Shown: piece after piece, positions 61,091 to 64,000 of the stretch
Numbering within the stretch: position 1 is the stretch's first letter
Layout: the number at the start of each line of letters is the position of its first letter
Origin: Burkholderia cepacia
Lineage (GTDB): Bacteria > Pseudomonadota > Gammaproteobacteria > Burkholderiales > Burkholderiaceae
Assembly (NCBI RefSeq): GCF_001039005.1
Contig: NZ_LDWR01000089.1
Coordinates: 1 to 64,000, forward strand
Direction of reading: 5' to 3'
DNA: 64,000 nt
The notes under the pieces: generated by a model
Told to the model about the DNA's origin: nothing
Database searches by the model: none
The model's input: only the letters and a program-made list of their open reading frames with translations
Translations under genes and position numbers: made by a program

Positions 61091-61795
61091 GTGACTGTAG
61101 AAAAAGTGGCGTTGATCACGGCGGCGGGCAAGGGCATGGGCGCGGCGATCGCGCGCGAACTGGCGGCGACCGGCTATCGCGTCGCACTGATGTCGCCGTC
61201 GGGCAGCGCGGTGGCGCTCGGCGAGGAACTGGGCGGCTTCGGCATCCAGGGCTCGGTGACGGAAGAAGCCGATATCGACCGGCTCGTGCAGGAGACGGTC
61301 GCGCGTTACGGCCGGATCGACGCGGTCGTGAACAACACCGGGCATCCGCCGAAGGGCGAACTGCTGTCGATCGCCGACGAAAGCTGGCACGCGGGGCTCG
61401 ACCTGATCCTGCTGAACGTGGTGCGCGTGATGCGCCGCGTGACGCCGATCTTCCAGAAGCAGGGCGGCGGCGCGGTGGTCAACATCTCGAGCTTCGCGGC
61501 GGACGCGCCCGAGCAGCCGATGCCGGTGTCGTCGGCGCTGCGCGCGGCGTTGAGCGCGTGGACGCGTCTTTACGCGGAACGCTATGCGGCCGAGAACATC
61601 CGGATGAACGCGGTGCTGCCGGGCTTCATCGACAGCTGGCCGGAAACGCCGGAAATCGTCGCGCGCATTCCGGCCGGCCGGTTCGGCAAGACGCAGGAGA
61701 TCGCGAAGACCGTCGCGTTCCTGCTGTCGGATGGTGCGGGTTACATCACCGGGCAGAACATTCGCGTTGACGGCGCGATCGTCAAGGCGCTCTGA
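61091..61795 (+). CDS. SDR family protein lacking the usual Tyr-Lys pair
   Basis: 234 residues. GTG start at 61091 with GGAG at 61081-61084. NAD(P) site TAAGKGMGAAIARELAATG, VVNNTGHPP (for NNAG), Ser in VVNISSFAA. The YxxxK motif should follow about 12 residues later, but there the chain reads PVSSALRAALSAWT, with Ser and Arg in place of Tyr and Lys. The C-terminus QNIRVDGAIVKAL is normal. Either catalysis uses other residues or it has lost redox activity. Its last 44 bases recur at 63421. Confidence 0.85.
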   Translation: MTVEKVALITAAGKGMGAAIARELAATGYRVALMSPSGSAVALGEELGGFGIQGSVTEEADIDRLVQETVARYGRIDAVVNNTGHPPKGELLSIADESWHAGLDLILLNVVRVMRRVTPIFQKQGGGAVVNISSFAADAPEQPMPVSSALRAALSAWTRLYAERYAAENIRMNAVLPGFIDSWPETPEIVARIPAGRFGKTQEIAKTVAFLLSDGAGYITGQNIRVDGAIVKAL

Positions 61796-61797
61796 GC
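61754..61797. repeat. SDR 3'-end repeat, copy A
   Basis: 44 bases ending in the SDR stop; copy B at 63421-63464 differs at three positions. Same orientation, bracketing the epoxide hydrolase gene. Confidence 0.85.
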
Positions 61798-62003
61798 CAC
61801 GCCGAGCGTCACACCGGCGAGCGGCCGCGCGGGCCGCTCGCCGCACAGCGGCTACAAACGCGTACAAACCAGACAAATCCCGGATACATCAGACCTTTCA
61901 AATGGGCGACGCCGCGTGACCCGGGCGCGCCGGATTGAAAGCCAAGGCGCGATCCCGCGCGCGGCATGTTCACTTTCCACTTCACGAAAGGAGATGCCGA
62001 ACG

Positions 62004-63281
62004 ATGTCTTCCACACCGTTTTCCCCGATGCGTCGCCACCTGCTGGCCACTTCAGTGGCCGCCGGGGTATCCGCGATGCTGCCCACCGCGCTGCATGCCG
62101 CGACCGGCGGCAGCGGCATACGCCCGTTCACCGCGCACATTCCCGATGACGCCGTGGCCGACCTGCGCCGCCGCATCGCCGCGACGCGCTGGCCGGGCCG
62201 CGAGACCGTCGCCGACGAATCGCAGGGCGTGCGGCTCGCACGCATGCAGGCGCTGCTGCGCTACTGGGGCACCGACTACGACTGGCGCAAGGGCGAGGCG
62301 CGCCTGAACGGTTTCCCGATGTTCATCACGGAAATCGACGGGCTCGACATTCACTTCATCCACGTGCGGTCGCGGCACGAGAACGCGATGCCGATGATCA
62401 TGACGCACGGCTGGCCCGGTTCGATCTTCGAGCTGCTGAAGGCGATCGGCCCGCTGACCGACCCGACCGCGCACGGCGCGAGCGCGGACGATGCGTTTCA
62501 TGTCGTCGTGCCGTCGTTGCCGGGCTTCGGCTTCTCGGGCCGGCCGACGCAGACGGGCTGGGGTTCCGACCACATCGCGCGTGCGTGGGGCGAGCTGATG
62601 GCGCGCCTCGGCTATACGCGCTTCGTGTCGCAGGGCGGCGACTGCGGCTCGGTGATCTCGCACCGGATGGCGATGCAGCGCGTGCAGGGGCTGGCCGGGA
62701 TTCACGTGAACATGCCGGCGACGGTGCCGCCGGATATCGCAACGCTGCTCGCCACCGATGCGCCCGCACCGGCTTCGCTGTCGCCGAAGGAGAAGGCCGC
62801 GTACGAGAAGCTCGCGACGTTCTATCGCGACAACTGCGGCTACTCGGCGATGATGGTCACGCGCCCGCAGACGGTCGGTTATGCGCTGGCCGATTCGCCG
62901 TCGGGGCAGGCCGCGTGGATGTTCGACAAGATCTCGCAGTGGACCTACAGCGGCGGCGTGCCCGAACGCTCGATTCCGCGCGACGAGATTCTCGACGACA
63001 TTTCGCTGTACTGGCTGACGAACACCGCGACGTCGGCCGCGCAGATCTACTGGGAGGATCACTCGAACAACTTCAACGCGGTGGACATCTCGCTGCCGGC
63101 CGCGATCACGGTGTTTCCGGGCGAGATCTACCAGGCGCCGCGCAGCTGGGCCGAGCGCAGTTATCACAACCTGATCTACTTCAACGAAGTCGACAAGGGC
63201 GGACATTTCGCGGCATGGGAGGAGCCGGAATTGTTCGCACGTGAGGTGCGCGCCGGGTTCCGGCCGCTGCGTCGCGGGTAA
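62004..63281 (+). CDS. Secreted epoxide hydrolase (alpha/beta fold, EHN type)
   Basis: 425 residues. A signal with MRRHLLATSVAAGVSAMLPTALHA (twin-Arg-like start, RR-H-L-L). The N-terminal EHN domain (PFTAHIPDDAVADLRRRIAATRWPG) and hydrolase core: oxyanion HGWPGS (135-140), nucleophile Asp213 (QGGDCGS), and C-terminal His401 (KGGHFAAWEEP). It opens epoxides or related substrates in the periplasm or outside. GGAG lies ten bases before ATG 62004. It lies between the SDR and a copy of the SDR 3' end. Confidence 0.93.
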   Translation: MSSTPFSPMRRHLLATSVAAGVSAMLPTALHAATGGSGIRPFTAHIPDDAVADLRRRIAATRWPGRETVADESQGVRLARMQALLRYWGTDYDWRKGEARLNGFPMFITEIDGLDIHFIHVRSRHENAMPMIMTHGWPGSIFELLKAIGPLTDPTAHGASADDAFHVVVPSLPGFGFSGRPTQTGWGSDHIARAWGELMARLGYTRFVSQGGDCGSVISHRMAMQRVQGLAGIHVNMPATVPPDIATLLATDAPAPASLSPKEKAAYEKLATFYRDNCGYSAMMVTRPQTVGYALADSPSGQAAWMFDKISQWTYSGGVPERSIPRDEILDDISLYWLTNTATSAAQIYWEDHSNNFNAVDISLPAAITVFPGEIYQAPRSWAERSYHNLIYFNEVDKGGHFAAWEEPELFAREVRAGFRPLRRG

Positions 63282-63420
63282 GCGTGGGTTGATTGGCGAA
63301 CGCGGGCCGGCTGTCGTGCGGCCCGCGTTCGTTTCTACGCAATCGCGTGCAGTGCCTGTGCAAGCTGCAGGATGCGGTGCGCGTTGGCCGTGCTCATATC
63401 GGTCGCGGTCGGGCTGTGGC

Positions 63421-63464
63421 CAGAACGTTCGCGTCGACCGCGCGATCGTCAAGGCGCTCTGAGC
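63421..63464 (+). repeat. SDR 3'-end repeat, copy B (remnant)
   Basis: CAGAACGTTCGCGTCGACCG... to GAGC: 41 of 44 bases equal the end of the SDR gene. It keeps the frame QNVRVDRAIVKAL-stop, but nothing of the upstream gene is left. Confidence 0.85.
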
Positions 63465-63515
63465 ATCGACGCCGAACTGCGGCACACTCGTGCGTCACGC
63501 GGCGGCACCGCACGC

Positions 63516-64000
63516 TCAATAGGACTTGCCGGCAACGGTCGCCGACTCCAGTTCGCGGGTGATGATCTGGGTGCTGCCGATATTGGCCACCGACTTGACC
63601 AGGCCGACACCCGGCGCCAGCCAGTCGTCCGCGATCGTCGTGTTCGTCAGCGCCGCATTGGAGAGCGTTTCCGTGGTGTGATAGTGGCACGCATTCGCGA
63701 AGACCTTGCCGTTCCTGAGGCTGACGGTTTCGCGCGCGACATAAGCGCGCTGGATCGAGACGGAGGTTGGGGCCCCGCCCGACGGAAAGACAGGCGTATC
63801 CACGTAATTCACCGTCTCGCTTCCCGCGAGCCCGATCGTCTCGACATAGGGTGGCGAATTCACGTCCTGTAGCGCGAGGGTGCCCGAATTGTAGACATCG
63901 GTGCCGTAATTCGTGCGCACGCCGTTGCCGACGAGATAGTAGTGATTGGTCTGGATCGGCGAGCCGGCCGTGGTTTCGGCCTGCTGCGTCAACGCGATGC
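63516..64000 (-). CDS. Hypothetical protein, 5' end beyond the window
   Basis: At least 161 residues; the frame is open to the window edge (IALTQQAETTAGSPI at the visible start), so the true start is to the right. It is Thr/Ser/Val-rich, beta-like: GNGVRTNYGTDVYNSGTLALQDVNSPPYVETIGLAGSETVNYVDTPVFP, a Cys-containing NACHYHTTE, and GLVKSVANIGSTQIITRELESATVAGKSY at the end. Probably secreted or surface-exposed, by composition. No family recognised. Confidence 0.7.
   Translation of the reverse strand, partial: IALTQQAETTAGSPIQTNHYYLVGNGVRTNYGTDVYNSGTLALQDVNSPPYVETIGLAGSETVNYVDTPVFPSGGAPTSVSIQRAYVARETVSLRNGKVFANACHYHTTETLSNAALTNTTIADDWLAPGVGLVKSVANIGSTQIITRELESATVAGKSY

Noticed and set aside
1..64000. 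CRISPR arrays, tRNA or rRNA genes, prophage or integrase genes
   Set aside because: Read for repeats with spacers, cloverleaf-type sequences and integrase motifs; none seen.

Overview
The window is high-GC DNA with the gene content and codon use of a Burkholderia chromosome, probably of the B. cepacia complex. The genus call rests on overall protein flavour and on pairs such as Ada-AlkA with Ogt, long-form AceA, uronate dehydrogenase and NfrA/NfrB. No rRNA, tRNA, CRISPR array or replication origin was seen.

Layout. 0-5.5 kb: end of a fimbrial locus, then glmS divergent from an Lrp/AsnC regulator with two AT-rich palindromes between them, panB, and an AraC regulator. 5.5-7.6 kb: alkylation repair, an Ada-AlkA fusion overlapping ogt. 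7.7-12.5 kb: a hexuronate module (MFS transporter, LacI repressor, uronate dehydrogenase) with matching LacI-type operators. It is interrupted by a solo TnpB element just upstream of the repressor. 12.6-16.5 kb: Sel1 protein, DUF1330, a secreted hypothetical, and a MerR / flavin oxidoreductase pair with a textbook 19-bp-spacer promoter. 16.6-22.9 kb: two convergent copper operons, each headed by a DUF2946 (CruR-type) reading frame ending in a RAPP arrest motif. One continues with an outer-membrane barrel and CopC, the other with a PepSY protein and a TonB receptor. 23-27 kb: hypotheticals, a LysE-family exporter, an ALDH. 27-35.9 kb: a siderophore receptor with a possible Fur box and attenuator-like leader, LysR / HglS-like dioxygenase, and envelope-stress small proteins (CsbD, BON, tiny membrane and proline-rich peptides) beside a PAS-LuxR regulator.

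36-49 kb is metabolic: an amino-acid-type binding protein, FAD oxidoreductase, serine hydrolase, isocitrate lyase aceA, LysR, malic enzyme, a frameshifted membrane gene and a GNAT. 49-57.8 kb: an NfrA/NfrB exopolysaccharide locus (c-di-GMP-type MshEN domain on the glycosyltransferase) with secreted glycosidase-like and DUF2334 deacetylase-like proteins. 57.9-64 kb: PLP aminotransferase with a 59-residue follower, FMN-binding oxidase, LysR / SDR pair, epoxide hydrolase, and the end of an unrecognised gene cut by the window edge.

The main leads are: (1) the paired CruR/RAPP copper leader peptides, one lacking CXXC; (2) a TnpB element whose inferred ends (TTAC / TCAA) and guide place it between the LacI repressor and that repressor's own operator, and whose nuclease lacks the canonical RuvC-II glutamate; (3) three independent places where one or two genes are bracketed by imperfect copies of the 3' end or terminator of the preceding gene; (4) the c-di-GMP-type Nfr polysaccharide locus with added secreted hydrolases.
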